Shown here: one piece after another, positions 26,303 through 34,446 of the stretch
Numbering within the stretch: position 1 is the first letter of the stretch
Layout: every line of letters begins with the position of its first letter
From: Clostridiales bacterium UBA3758
GTDB taxonomy: Bacteria > Bacillota > Clostridia > Oscillospirales > Oscillospiraceae
Assembly (NCBI GenBank): GCA_002371675.1
Contig: DFGE01000022.1
Coordinates: 1-64,000 of the forward strand
Length of the DNA: 64,000 nucleotides
Direction of reading: 5' to 3'
Position numbers and translations under genes: made by a program
Notes under the pieces: generated by a model
What the model saw: only the letters and a program-made list of their open reading frames with translations
Told to the model about the DNA's origin: nothing
Databases searched by the model: none

Positions 26303-28363
26303 ATGGACGAAAAATATAAACCTCTATTTACCCCGTTTAAGGTCGGCAACGTAGAGATCAAGAACCGTATCGTTCAGTGTTCCATGGGCGGCACTTCCCT
26401 GTTCGGCTGGCTCGAGCCCTGCCACTTCGATAAAGAAGCCGCGAACTTCCTGCTCCAGCGTGCGCAGGACGGCGTTGGCCTCATTCTCCCCGGCATGCAG
26501 TGTGTGCGTGACACCATGGGCTGCCGCTGGCTGTGGCAGAACGAGCGCATGTTCAAGGAGCTCGCCGAGTGGATGCCCGAATTCCACAAGACCGGCGCGA
26601 AGCTCTTCATCCAGCTGGCTGCCGGCTTCGGCCGTTCTATGGCTGTTACCTCCTGGATGGTCATGCTCAACAAGAATCCTCTTCTCGGCAAGCTCGCCAG
26701 CCCCTTTGTGGACGTGAGCTTCAGCTGCGCTTCCGCATCCGCCACCCCGAACCGTTGGCAGGAGGATATGCTCTCCCGTCCTCTGACCGTGGAAGAGATC
26801 CACGAGATGGTCGACGCGTTCGGCAAGACGGCCAAGAAGCTGCGTGACGCCGGCGTTGACGGTGTTGAGATCCACGCCGTTCATGAAGGCTACCTGCTCG
26901 ACCAGTTCACCATCGCTAACTGGAACAACCGCACCGACCAGTACGGCGGCTCCTTCGAGAACCGCTACCGCTTCCCCGTCGAGATCGTGCAGAGCATCAA
27001 GCGTCAGGCCGGCGCGGACTTCCCCGTCTCCCTGCGTTACTCTGTCGTATCCAAGACCAAGTCCTGGTTCCACGGCGCCATGCCCGGCGAGGAATTCGTG
27101 GAGTTCGGCCGCGATATGCCCGAATCCGAGCGCGCTGTCCGTTACCTCGAGGCTGCCGGTTACGACATGCTCAACGCTGACAACGGCACCTACGACGCCT
27201 GGTACTGGGCTCACCCGCCTCAGTACATGCCGGATAACTGCAACCTGGAAGACGTCGAGCACGTCCGCCAGTTTGTCAAGATCCCTGTCGCCTGCGCCGG
27301 CCGTATGGATCCGGTCAAGGCCGCTGAGGAGATCGCCGCCGGCCGTCTGGACGCCATCGCTATCGCCCGTCAGAACCTCTGCGATCCCGACTGGATCACC
27401 AAGATCCGCCAGGGCCGCCACGAGGAGATCAAGCCCTGCATTCGCTGCCACAATGGCTGCTTCAACTTCGCCAAGTACAAAGGCACCGCCAACATCCAGG
27501 CTCTGCCCGACTCTCTGCACCTTGGCCGCTGCGCTCTGCACCCGCCCACGATGCAGCATAACCGCTACAAGATCGTTCCCACCAAGAATCCGAAGAAGGT
27601 CGCCATCATCGGCGCCGGCATCGGCGGCTGCGAGACCGCTCTGGTCCTGAAGAAGCGCGGGCACAACCCGGTCGTCTTCGAGAAGACCGACCGCATCGGC
27701 GGTCTGTTCATCACGGCCTCCTCCATGGACTTCAAGGAGAACGACAAGGAACTCATCCGTTGGTATGAGCGCGAGCTGAAGGCGCAGAATATCGACATTC
27801 GCTTCAACACCACCGTCAACGATCTGGGCACCCTCCGCGGCTTCGACGAAATCGTTGTTGCAACCGGCGCCGTTCCCAGAACGATGCCCGCCGTCAAGGG
27901 CTTTGAGAAGTGCCTGACCTTCACGCAGCTGCTGCGTGAGCGCGTCCCCGTGGGGGACAAGGTCGTCTTCTTCGGCGGCGGTCAGTCCTCCTGCGAGGCT
28001 GCCTACCAGATGATCCTCGAGGGCAAGCACCCCACGATCGTCGAGTATGCGTCCGACCTTGTTCCCGCTCAGAACGTCTGCCTTGCCAACGCATCCTTCC
28101 TGCGTGACATGATGGCCTACAAGAAGGTTCCTGTGTATCTCAACTCCACCATCACCGAGATCAAGGACAAGACCGTCGTCATCCGCGGCAAAGACGGCAA
28201 GGTCACCGAGGTCGAGTATGACAACATCGTCAACGGCATTGGCTTTGTTCCCACTCCTGTGGGCGGCAAGGGCGCGCACATTCACCGCGTGGGCGACTGC
28301 GTCGCCGTCGGCAACCTGCGTACCGCCATCTGGCGCGCGTGGGACGTCGCGATGAAGATCTGA
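26303..28363 (+). CDS. Old-yellow-enzyme/enoate reductase with Fe-S and FAD domains
   Basis: 686 residues in the 2-enoate / 2,4-dienoyl-CoA reductase / BaiCD-BaiH group that reduces activated C=C bonds. Domain 1 (about 1-375) is an FMN TIM barrel with the family motif IHAVHEGYLLDQF and RTDQYGGSFENRYRF. A 4Fe-4S site follows, CIRCHNGC at about 379-386 with a later Cys in LGRCALHPP. Domain 2 (about 425-686) binds FAD and NAD(P): IIGAGIGGCETA near 436 and FFGGGQSSCEAA near 557. I start at MDEKYKP, preceded by AGAAGGA. Codon use is extremely biased to C-ending codons, suggesting high expression. Convergent neighbours suggest an unsaturated fatty acid as substrate; bile acid or aromatic enoate substrates remain possible. 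Confidence 0.92.
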   Translation: MDEKYKPLFTPFKVGNVEIKNRIVQCSMGGTSLFGWLEPCHFDKEAANFLLQRAQDGVGLILPGMQCVRDTMGCRWLWQNERMFKELAEWMPEFHKTGAKLFIQLAAGFGRSMAVTSWMVMLNKNPLLGKLASPFVDVSFSCASASATPNRWQEDMLSRPLTVEEIHEMVDAFGKTAKKLRDAGVDGVEIHAVHEGYLLDQFTIANWNNRTDQYGGSFENRYRFPVEIVQSIKRQAGADFPVSLRYSVVSKTKSWFHGAMPGEEFVEFGRDMPESERAVRYLEAAGYDMLNADNGTYDAWYWAHPPQYMPDNCNLEDVEHVRQFVKIPVACAGRMDPVKAAEEIAAGRLDAIAIARQNLCDPDWITKIRQGRHEEIKPCIRCHNGCFNFAKYKGTANIQALPDSLHLGRCALHPPTMQHNRYKIVPTKNPKKVAIIGAGIGGCETALVLKKRGHNPVVFEKTDRIGGLFITASSMDFKENDKELIRWYERELKAQNIDIRFNTTVNDLGTLRGFDEIVVATGAVPRTMPAVKGFEKCLTFTQLLRERVPVGDKVVFFGGGQSSCEAAYQMILEGKHPTIVEYASDLVPAQNVCLANASFLRDMMAYKKVPVYLNSTITEIKDKTVVIRGKDGKVTEVEYDNIVNGIGFVPTPVGGKGAHIHRVGDCVAVGNLRTAIWRAWDVAMKI

Positions 28364-28378
28364 TCATCGTACTTCATG

Positions 28379-28413
28379 AAATACCCGGTACCGAGATGGT
28401 ACCGGGTATTTTT
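28379..28413 (+). terminator. Terminator of the enoate reductase unit
   Basis: AATACCCGGTACC and GGTACCGGGTATT stem with T run, 15 bases after the stop. Confidence 0.93.
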
Positions 28414-28437
28414 GCGCAATCCGTCACGAGATAGAAT

Positions 28438-28472
28438 AACCCGCCCGGGACACCTAAGTCACCGGGCGGGTT
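28438..28472 (-). terminator. Terminator of the flavoprotein operon
   Basis: AACCCGCCCGG pairs with CCGGGCGGGTT around a 13-base loop, 17 bases past the last gene of the leftward operon. The T tract is weak on both strands. Confidence 0.75.
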
Positions 28473-28489
28473 TGCTATACGGGAAATGC

Positions 28490-29680
28490 TTACATGATGG
28501 GGATCTTGATCTTCAGATCGGTGAGCGGCCAGGAGGAACAGGCGTGGAACCAGCCCATCTCCTTGTCCATCCTGCGGCGCCCGTCTCCGATGGGCGAGAC
28601 AAAGATCTCGCCGGACAGCAGGTGGCTGCGGCAGAATCCGCACTCGCCGTTGCGGCAGTGTGTGTCGATCTTGATCCCGGCGCGCTCGAGCGCGACGGCC
28701 ACAGGCTCGGAGGCCTTGGCGTCGATGACATCCTCATGGATGCCGCGCAGGACGGTGATCTTGAAGGTCTTGGTCTCGGTTCCCTTCGGATAGCCGGGGA
28801 GCGTAGAGACGTCGGCCGGGTTGTTCACAACATCATGACGGAAGCGGCGTACGGGAACACCCATCTCGTCGAGAGCCTTCTTGACGAAACGGAACATCGG
28901 CAGCGGCCCGCAGAACATATATGTGCAGTCGGGCGTGGAATACTTCTCGATGATCTCCCGGGTGATGAAGCCCTTCTCGCCGGGCCAGTCGGGCTCGTCG
29001 GAGAGGACATGCACGACCTTGACATCCGGGCAGGCGGCTTCCAGCTCGTCGAGCTCCTTCTTGAGAACAATATCGTTCGCCTTCACAGAGCCGTAAAGAA
29101 TGGTGATCTTGACGCCCTTCATTTTGCCGTAGGCGATCTCCTTGGCCATGGAGTGGAACGGCGTAATGCCGGAGCCGCCGGCCAGCGCCACGATCTCCTT
29201 CGAGTCGCGCATGGGCTCCCAGTAGAAGAAGCCGAAGGGCAGCGCACCCTCCAGAGTGTCGCCGACCTTGACGTTCTCGAACAGATAGTCCGGAACAAGG
29301 TAAGGCACATTGCGGCGCACGGTGATCTCAAAGAAGGGATGCTCCCCTCTCGCTTCAAAGGGCGCGGAGGAGATGGTATACGGTCTGGACAGAAGGCTTT
29401 CGCCGATCTGCAGGCGGAAGTTCACGTACTGGCCGCTCTGGAACACGGGGATGTGTCCGTCGGCGGATTCAAAGCGGAACACGCGGCTGCTGGGGCTGGC
29501 CTCGCGGATATCTACGACCTTGAAGGTCATGTGCTCCGGGTGCAGCTTGTCGGCCAGCTCGCGGATAGGGTCGTGGGGATCGGGGATCGGAGAACCCTTG
29601 GCGAAGTTCTCTTCCCTCATCTTGGTGACGCGGGAGGCACCGCCCACGTCTTTCAGAAAGCCCTGGACTTTAATGCTCAT
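28490..29680 (-). CDS. Ferredoxin-NAD(P)H reductase with C-terminal 2Fe-2S domain
   Basis: Electron-transfer flavoprotein of 396 residues. The FAD-binding barrel has RPYTISSAP at 99-107. The NAD(P)H domain has GGSGITPF at 168-175 and CGPLPMF at 257-263. The C-terminal plant-type 2Fe-2S domain has Cys342, Cys347, Cys350 and Cys381. This order matches phenol hydroxylase/Hmp/CDP-6-deoxy-glucose-type reductases with a fused ferredoxin. About 50 N-terminal residues precede the FAD domain and are unrecognised. It follows the CrtI-like gene by 3 bases, so it probably feeds electrons from NAD(P)H to that enzyme or the isomerase (inference). Confidence 0.92.
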   Translation of the reverse strand: MSIKVQGFLKDVGGASRVTKMREENFAKGSPIPDPHDPIRELADKLHPEHMTFKVVDIREASPSSRVFRFESADGHIPVFQSGQYVNFRLQIGESLLSRPYTISSAPFEARGEHPFFEITVRRNVPYLVPDYLFENVKVGDTLEGALPFGFFYWEPMRDSKEIVALAGGSGITPFHSMAKEIAYGKMKGVKITILYGSVKANDIVLKKELDELEAACPDVKVVHVLSDEPDWPGEKGFITREIIEKYSTPDCTYMFCGPLPMFRFVKKALDEMGVPVRRFRHDVVNNPADVSTLPGYPKGTETKTFKITVLRGIHEDVIDAKASEPVAVALERAGIKIDTHCRNGECGFCRSHLLSGEIFVSPIGDGRRRMDKEMGWFHACSSWPLTDLKIKIPIM

Positions 29681-29683
29681 ATC

Positions 29684-31231
29684 TCACAGCCTCCCTTTCT
29701 TTTCCATGTCTTCCTTCACGCCCTTGGCAGCGGCGCGGCCGTTGGTGATCTGCGGACCCATACCGTCACCGCTCATGCCGTGAGCGCCGGCGAATTCCAG
29801 ACCCTCGATGAAGTGATCCTTCTCCTTCATCTGCAGGCGGGCCACCGCGTGATCCTTCATGGAGTGCAGGTAGCCGTAGATATTGCCCTTCCAGGCGCCC
29901 ACATAGTGAGAGACCGTCATCGGCGTTGTGACCTCGAACTCGGTGATGCGAGGACGGAAGTCGACCTTCGTGATCTTGATGCACTCCTCGATCATCTCGT
30001 TGGCGAGGCGGCGCTTGAGATCGTGATACTCTTCTTCCTTGACGCTCTCAAAGGGCTTGGAGGGGACGAGGGCCGTGATGGACAGCTGTGTGTAACCCTC
30101 GGGCAGCGTGGGATTGGCGTAGTTGAGGCAGATGGTGGTGATATAGTTATAGGGCTCGGTGATGTTGGAGTAGTTTTTCCAGATCTCGTTTGTGTCCATG
30201 GTCGTGCCGGAGAAGGTGGAATAATCGGTGATGCCGTTTTCCTCCGGCGTGCCCTCGATGAGCATGATGACAGACACGGGGACGACAGAGAGCTTGCGGT
30301 TGTTGATCATGCGGATCGCGCCCTCGGGAACCTCGCTCAGCGGCTCGATCATCTGGGTGTATACCTTGTTGGGGTACGGGCCGGAAATGACGTAATCGCA
30401 GTGGATCTCATCGCCGCGGCGAGTGCGCACGCCGTAAACCTTGCCGTCCTTGACAAGGATCTTCTCCACTTCCTGATTGAACTCGTACTGCGCGCCGTTC
30501 TCCTCGCACTTGGCCTGCAGCTTCATGCTCATCTCGTGGCTGAAGCCGCGGCAGACATAGGAGCCGGTAAAATAGTCCGCCATCAGGAAGGCGTAAATGG
30601 TGAAGGGCAGATCGTCCATCCGATTGCCGACGTAGATCCAGTACGGCGTCAGCATTTCGACAGCCTTCTTGGGCAGATTGAAGGTGTTGATGACCTCGGT
30701 GGCCGTGTAGCCGACGGTCTTGACAAAGTCGGGATGCTTGAGGAGCATCTGCACCTTGCTCATGGGCGTAACGGAGAGGATGTTCATGCTGTCGTATACG
30801 CGGCGGCAGAGGAGCATCAGCTCGTGAACCTTGTCATAGGTGCCGGGGCAGACCTCGTCGATCTCGCGGGCGACAGTGGTGTAGCTGTCGTCATAGTCCG
30901 GGTGCAGCACTTTGTCGATGCCGGAGTTGGGCAGCGCCACGCGGTAGCACTCGGGAACGGGCAGCCAATCGATATTCACGCCCATATCGTCAAAAAACTT
31001 GCCGACCTTCAGGCGCTTGCCGGGCTGACCGATGGACATCATCTCATGGAGCGTAGCTTCGATCTCAAAGCCGTTGCGGACAAAATCGGTGGCCAGGCCG
31101 CCGGGCATGTTGTGCTTTTCCAGGATCAGGATATCCTTGATGCCCCAGGCCTGCAGCTGCAGACAGGCGGACATGCCTGCCAATGCGCCGCCGATAATGA
31201 CAACGTCATAATGGTCTTTATAAAACTTCAT
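29684..31231 (-). CDS. CrtI/RetSat-like FAD-dependent oxidoreductase
   Basis: 515-residue flavoprotein of the phytoene desaturase / retinol saturase superfamily. The N-terminal dinucleotide fold is DVVIIGGALAGMSAC followed by ILEKHNMPGGLATDF. The middle glycine of GxGxxG is Ala. The C-terminal FAD segment is LEFAGAHGMSGDGMGPQITNGR, split over this motif. Known relatives either desaturate polyenes or, for RetSat, reduce an isolated double bond. Beside a PAI-like isomerase and a reductase, saturation of an isomerised fatty acid is a reasonable inference. GAGTGG-type bias and C-ending codons suggest high expression. Alternative: carotenoid-like isomerase. Confidence 0.88.
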   Translation of the reverse strand: MKFYKDHYDVVIIGGALAGMSACLQLQAWGIKDILILEKHNMPGGLATDFVRNGFEIEATLHEMMSIGQPGKRLKVGKFFDDMGVNIDWLPVPECYRVALPNSGIDKVLHPDYDDSYTTVAREIDEVCPGTYDKVHELMLLCRRVYDSMNILSVTPMSKVQMLLKHPDFVKTVGYTATEVINTFNLPKKAVEMLTPYWIYVGNRMDDLPFTIYAFLMADYFTGSYVCRGFSHEMSMKLQAKCEENGAQYEFNQEVEKILVKDGKVYGVRTRRGDEIHCDYVISGPYPNKVYTQMIEPLSEVPEGAIRMINNRKLSVVPVSVIMLIEGTPEENGITDYSTFSGTTMDTNEIWKNYSNITEPYNYITTICLNYANPTLPEGYTQLSITALVPSKPFESVKEEEYHDLKRRLANEMIEECIKITKVDFRPRITEFEVTTPMTVSHYVGAWKGNIYGYLHSMKDHAVARLQMKEKDHFIEGLEFAGAHGMSGDGMGPQITNGRAAAKGVKEDMEKKGRL

Positions 31232-31250
31232 AGACAGTTCCTTTCAAAAG

Positions 31251-31276
31251 TGGGGCCGGCAAATGCCGACCCCACG
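31251..31276 (-). other. Intercistronic hairpin in the flavoprotein operon
   Basis: GTGGGG and GGCA pair with TGCC and CCCCAC with one interruption, in the 56-base gap between the PAI-like gene and the CrtI-like gene. On the minus strand it is followed by only TTTTG, so partial termination or an RNA-processing/stability site are both possible. Confidence 0.55.
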
Positions 31277-31287
31277 ATCCTGTAATA

Positions 31288-32676
31288 TCAGAAGAAGCGT
31301 TCGACCAGCTCGCGGGAGTACTCGGCAGTCTCGTCCATGTCGCCGAAAGCCATGATCTCGCCGGCATAGAAGGTGTCGTACTTGCCCTGCATGGCCTCGA
31401 CCTTGTCGTACCAGCCGTCGGCATAGTCTTCGGTAAAGACATGGGGGAAGTAGTACACGGACCACTCGTTGATGACTTCCTTGGCGGGGTTGTGCATGGT
31501 CTTGAGATCGTCCAGAACCATCTTCTTGCAGGTGTCATAGGGGATCTCCTCAGAGTTCTTGTGCTTGCGCAGCGCGTAAGTCGTAAGAACCTGGTCGATC
31601 TCGTCCTTCCAGCGGCGGTAGTAGACCATCAGATGGCCGAGCTTCTCGGGAACCATGTTGTCAAAGACATAGTAGGAGATCTCGGGGTGATCCTTGGGCT
31701 CGGTCAGGAAGGCCTGCACATCGTAGCGCTCGTAGTCGATCTTGGAGAAGAGCTTGACCTCGTCCTCGCGGGCGTCGAAGTAATCGACCATACCCTTCTG
31801 ACCGTCGGCACGCTTGTTCGGGATGTAGAGAGGCGCGGTAACGATGATCTTGTCATACTCCTCAACTTCGCCGTTGACGGTGACAAAGACCTTGCCGTCA
31901 TGGCGCTCGACCTTCTCGATCGTGCTGTTGAGACGGGCGGGATTCTTGAGGTGGGCGTTGAGCTGCTCCCAGATGTACTGCGTGCCGTCCTTCCAGGTCC
32001 AGAGGTTGACCTTGACGAAGTTCATGCAGGTCTGAAAGTCCAGATACTTCAGAACGTAGGCAGCGGGGATCTCATCGAAATAGCCGTAGCCAAAGGAAGT
32101 AAAGGGTCCGATCCAGATCTTCTGCACGAGAGGAACGCCGTTCATCTCGCAGAACTGCTTGAACGGGAGGGCAAGATCCTTGAGGTTCGGGTTCTCGCCG
32201 GAGACCTTCTCGCGGCCCGGGGTGACGGCGTAACCGTCATAACGACCCTCGGCGACGCCGCGGTGGCCGTTCAGGTCGTAGCCTTTGTACTTGGTCTCGA
32301 GGAGCTCGCCGAACTTGGTGAGCTGCTTCTTCATCTTCAGCAGCCAGGGGTTGCGGATGATGTTGCCGAGGGTACGGGCAAAGGGTTCGATCACGTTGCC
32401 GTTGCCGTCCTTGTAGTTGCGGTTGAGCTTCGGGCCATCATGGGTGATGCCGCAGAACTCTTCCACATCATGCACGGCGTAGTAAGAGGGCACGCCCATG
32501 ATGGCGCCCATCTCATAACGGCGGCCGTTATAATACGGAGACCAGCACTTGCCGCCTACACGGTCCAGGCGCTCCAGGATCGTATAGTTGGTATAGCCCT
32601 TCTGCTCCAGATACATACCGGCGGAAAGACCGGCAGGGCCGCCGCCGATTATGCATATACGCGCGTTTTTGTCCAT
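31288..32676 (-). CDS. Polyunsaturated fatty acid isomerase-like FAD enzyme (PAI-like)
   Basis: 462-residue FAD protein of the amine-oxidase fold. Segments that I recall from Propionibacterium acnes PAI (linoleate to trans-10,cis-12 conjugated linoleate) recur along the whole length. Examples are GGGPAGLSAGMYLEQKG at 10-26, RYEMGAIMGVPSY, FGYGYFDEIPAAYVLKYLD, VYYFPHV, and MQGKYDTFYAGEIMAFGD near the end. Full-length colinear agreement supports the same fold and probably the same chemistry, isomerisation of methylene-interrupted double bonds. The N-terminal half is about 40 residues longer than PAI as I remember it. GGAGGT precedes the ATG. First gene of the leftward operon. Confidence 0.85.
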   Translation of the reverse strand: MDKNARICIIGGGPAGLSAGMYLEQKGYTNYTILERLDRVGGKCWSPYYNGRRYEMGAIMGVPSYYAVHDVEEFCGITHDGPKLNRNYKDGNGNVIEPFARTLGNIIRNPWLLKMKKQLTKFGELLETKYKGYDLNGHRGVAEGRYDGYAVTPGREKVSGENPNLKDLALPFKQFCEMNGVPLVQKIWIGPFTSFGYGYFDEIPAAYVLKYLDFQTCMNFVKVNLWTWKDGTQYIWEQLNAHLKNPARLNSTIEKVERHDGKVFVTVNGEVEEYDKIIVTAPLYIPNKRADGQKGMVDYFDAREDEVKLFSKIDYERYDVQAFLTEPKDHPEISYYVFDNMVPEKLGHLMVYYRRWKDEIDQVLTTYALRKHKNSEEIPYDTCKKMVLDDLKTMHNPAKEVINEWSVYYFPHVFTEDYADGWYDKVEAMQGKYDTFYAGEIMAFGDMDETAEYSRELVERFF

Positions 32677-32848
32677 ACAGAATATACCTCCCTGTAAGTA
32701 TTAGGTTTCGCGTATGCTTGCGTGTGTTTATTATACAACAGATGATTCAAAATTGCACGCATTTTTCTTCATATCGACAAGGAAAATAAAAAACTCTTTC
32801 TTTTAATATTCTGCTATGGTATAGTAAAAAAGAAAAGGAGGCGTGCCT

Positions 32849-34198
32849 ATGGATGTTGTGCGATTCTCCCATTTTTCGGATTTGCTATCGACCTGGGCTC
32901 TTCGGACACCCGATGCTCCCGCGCTTCGCTACGGTGAAAAATGCGTCAGCTTTTCCGAGCTGAACGAAACAGTGCTCTCGCGCGCCGATGAACTCCGATC
33001 TACAGGAAAAAGCTGTCTGGGGCTTCTCTCAGACGGCAGTCTTGACTGCGTGATCGAGCTCTTCGCTGCGAACCTCGCCGGAATGCAGATCGTGATGCTC
33101 GACGAGAACGCGCCGGAGGAGCTGCTGAAAAAGCTCATCGTCTACACGGACGCCGATATGCTCTGGGGCGACGTTGATCTTATAGAGGAGCTCTCCCCTG
33201 CTCTGACCGGCGGCGTGACCGATGGCGCCGGCAAGATCCTCTTTTTCACCTCCGGCACGACTGAGCAGGCCAAGGCCGTCGTACTGACGGATCACTCCCT
33301 CTGCCAGAGCGCGTTCAACGGCTCGTCCAAGCTCCCGCTCAGTCCGGAGGACACTCTCCTCTGTCTGCTGCCGCTGGGGCATGTGTTAGGCTTTGTCTGC
33401 GGCATGCTATGGGGACTGAGCTGCGGCGCCTGCGTGGCGCTCGGCCGCGGCGCACGGCATTATATGGACGATTTCAAGTTCTATCAGCCCACTGCCGTCT
33501 CGCTTGTTCCGCTGCTGCTCGGCTTTTTGCTGCAGCAAAAAGCCTTCAATCCCGAACTCAAGCTCATTCTTATTGGCGCAGGTGACTGTCCGAAGGCTCT
33601 TCTCGCAGCAGTCGCGGCGGCAGATATCCGCGTGAGCTTCGGCTATGGGCTCACCGAGACCAGCTCCGGTGTGGCGATCAGCGTGTGCGGCGATCCGACT
33701 GCTATGGAAATCTGCCCGGACGATACCATCACGCTGGCGGAGGACGGTGAAATCCTTATTTCCGCGCCAACCTGTGTCATGCAGGGATATTACAAACGCC
33801 CGGAGAGCACCGCTGAGGTGCTCCGGGACGGTATCCTGTATACGGGTGACCTCGGGCGTTTCGACGAGGAGGGCAAGCTGCACATCACCGGGCGTAAAAA
33901 GGACGTGCTCGTTCTCCCCGATGGGACCAAGATCTTTCTCCCGGAATATGAAGCGGAGCTCATGAAAGCCCTCGGCACGACCGAGCTTGCCGTTTCGGAG
34001 AAGGACGGCCGCCCTGTGCTTGTCCTTTCAGGTGAATATGATAAGGCTGCGGTCTTTGATACGATCAAGCCTGTCACGATCTCCCGCCCGCGCGGGCAGC
34101 AAATCCGCGAGATCGTTCTGTATCCCGATTCTCTCCCCCGCACCGCCACCGGAAAAATCAAACGCTGGGAACTCCAGCAGAAAGCAGGTCTACTATGA
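32849..34198 (+). CDS. AMP-forming acyl-acid ligase (acyl-ACP/CoA synthetase-like)
   Basis: ANL-superfamily adenylating enzyme of 449 residues. The P-loop is FFTSGTTEQAKAVV near 130, the A5 motif FGYGLTETSSG, A7 YTGDLGRFDEEG, A8 ITGRKKDV, and the A10 lysine PRTATGKIKRWE. It is shorter than most acyl-CoA synthetases. Its stop overlaps the start of a stand-alone ACP, so loading a carboxylic acid on that ACP is more likely than CoA ligation (inference from context). I start at ATG 32849 because AGGAGG lies seven bases upstream; the GTG two codons earlier is one base from it. Confidence 0.9.
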   Translation: MDVVRFSHFSDLLSTWALRTPDAPALRYGEKCVSFSELNETVLSRADELRSTGKSCLGLLSDGSLDCVIELFAANLAGMQIVMLDENAPEELLKKLIVYTDADMLWGDVDLIEELSPALTGGVTDGAGKILFFTSGTTEQAKAVVLTDHSLCQSAFNGSSKLPLSPEDTLLCLLPLGHVLGFVCGMLWGLSCGACVALGRGARHYMDDFKFYQPTAVSLVPLLLGFLLQQKAFNPELKLILIGAGDCPKALLAAVAAADIRVSFGYGLTETSSGVAISVCGDPTAMEICPDDTITLAEDGEILISAPTCVMQGYYKRPESTAEVLRDGILYTGDLGRFDEEGKLHITGRKKDVLVLPDGTKIFLPEYEAELMKALGTTELAVSEKDGRPVLVLSGEYDKAAVFDTIKPVTISRPRGQQIREIVLYPDSLPRTATGKIKRWELQQKAGLL

Positions 34199-34446
34199 CG
34201 AAAGCTGAAATCATTGAAAAGATCCAGGGCGTGATCTATGACTGCTTCCCTGATATGGTCGGTCAGGAGCTCCGAGGAGACACGGTCATCAATAACGAGA
34301 CGGCCATTGACTCCATGGGCTTTGTGCTCATCATCTGCAAGCTGGAAGCTATGTTCGATATCCGTATCCCGGAGCGTCAGTGGAAGAAAATGCAGACGGT
34401 GGATGACGTCGCGGATGCGATCATGAAACGTCTGCCGAGAGCATGA
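34195..34446 (+). CDS. Stand-alone acyl carrier protein
   Basis: 83-residue carrier protein. The phosphopantetheine site is Ser40 in AIDSMGF. Flanking helices match ACP length, although the region around the site is less acidic than FabF-type ACP. ATGA overlaps join it to the ligase upstream and to the thioesterase downstream. A dedicated carrier outside a fatty-acid synthesis operon suggests that it tethers one specific acyl substrate. Confidence 0.9.
   Translation: MTKAEIIEKIQGVIYDCFPDMVGQELRGDTVINNETAIDSMGFVLIICKLEAMFDIRIPERQWKKMQTVDDVADAIMKRLPRA

Noticed and set aside
28376..31285. 969-residue plus-strand frame opposite the flavoprotein operon
   Set aside because: Antisense artefact of biased codon use over two genes with clear FAD, NAD and 2Fe-2S motifs; composition is His/Val/Leu/Asp-rich without domain structure.
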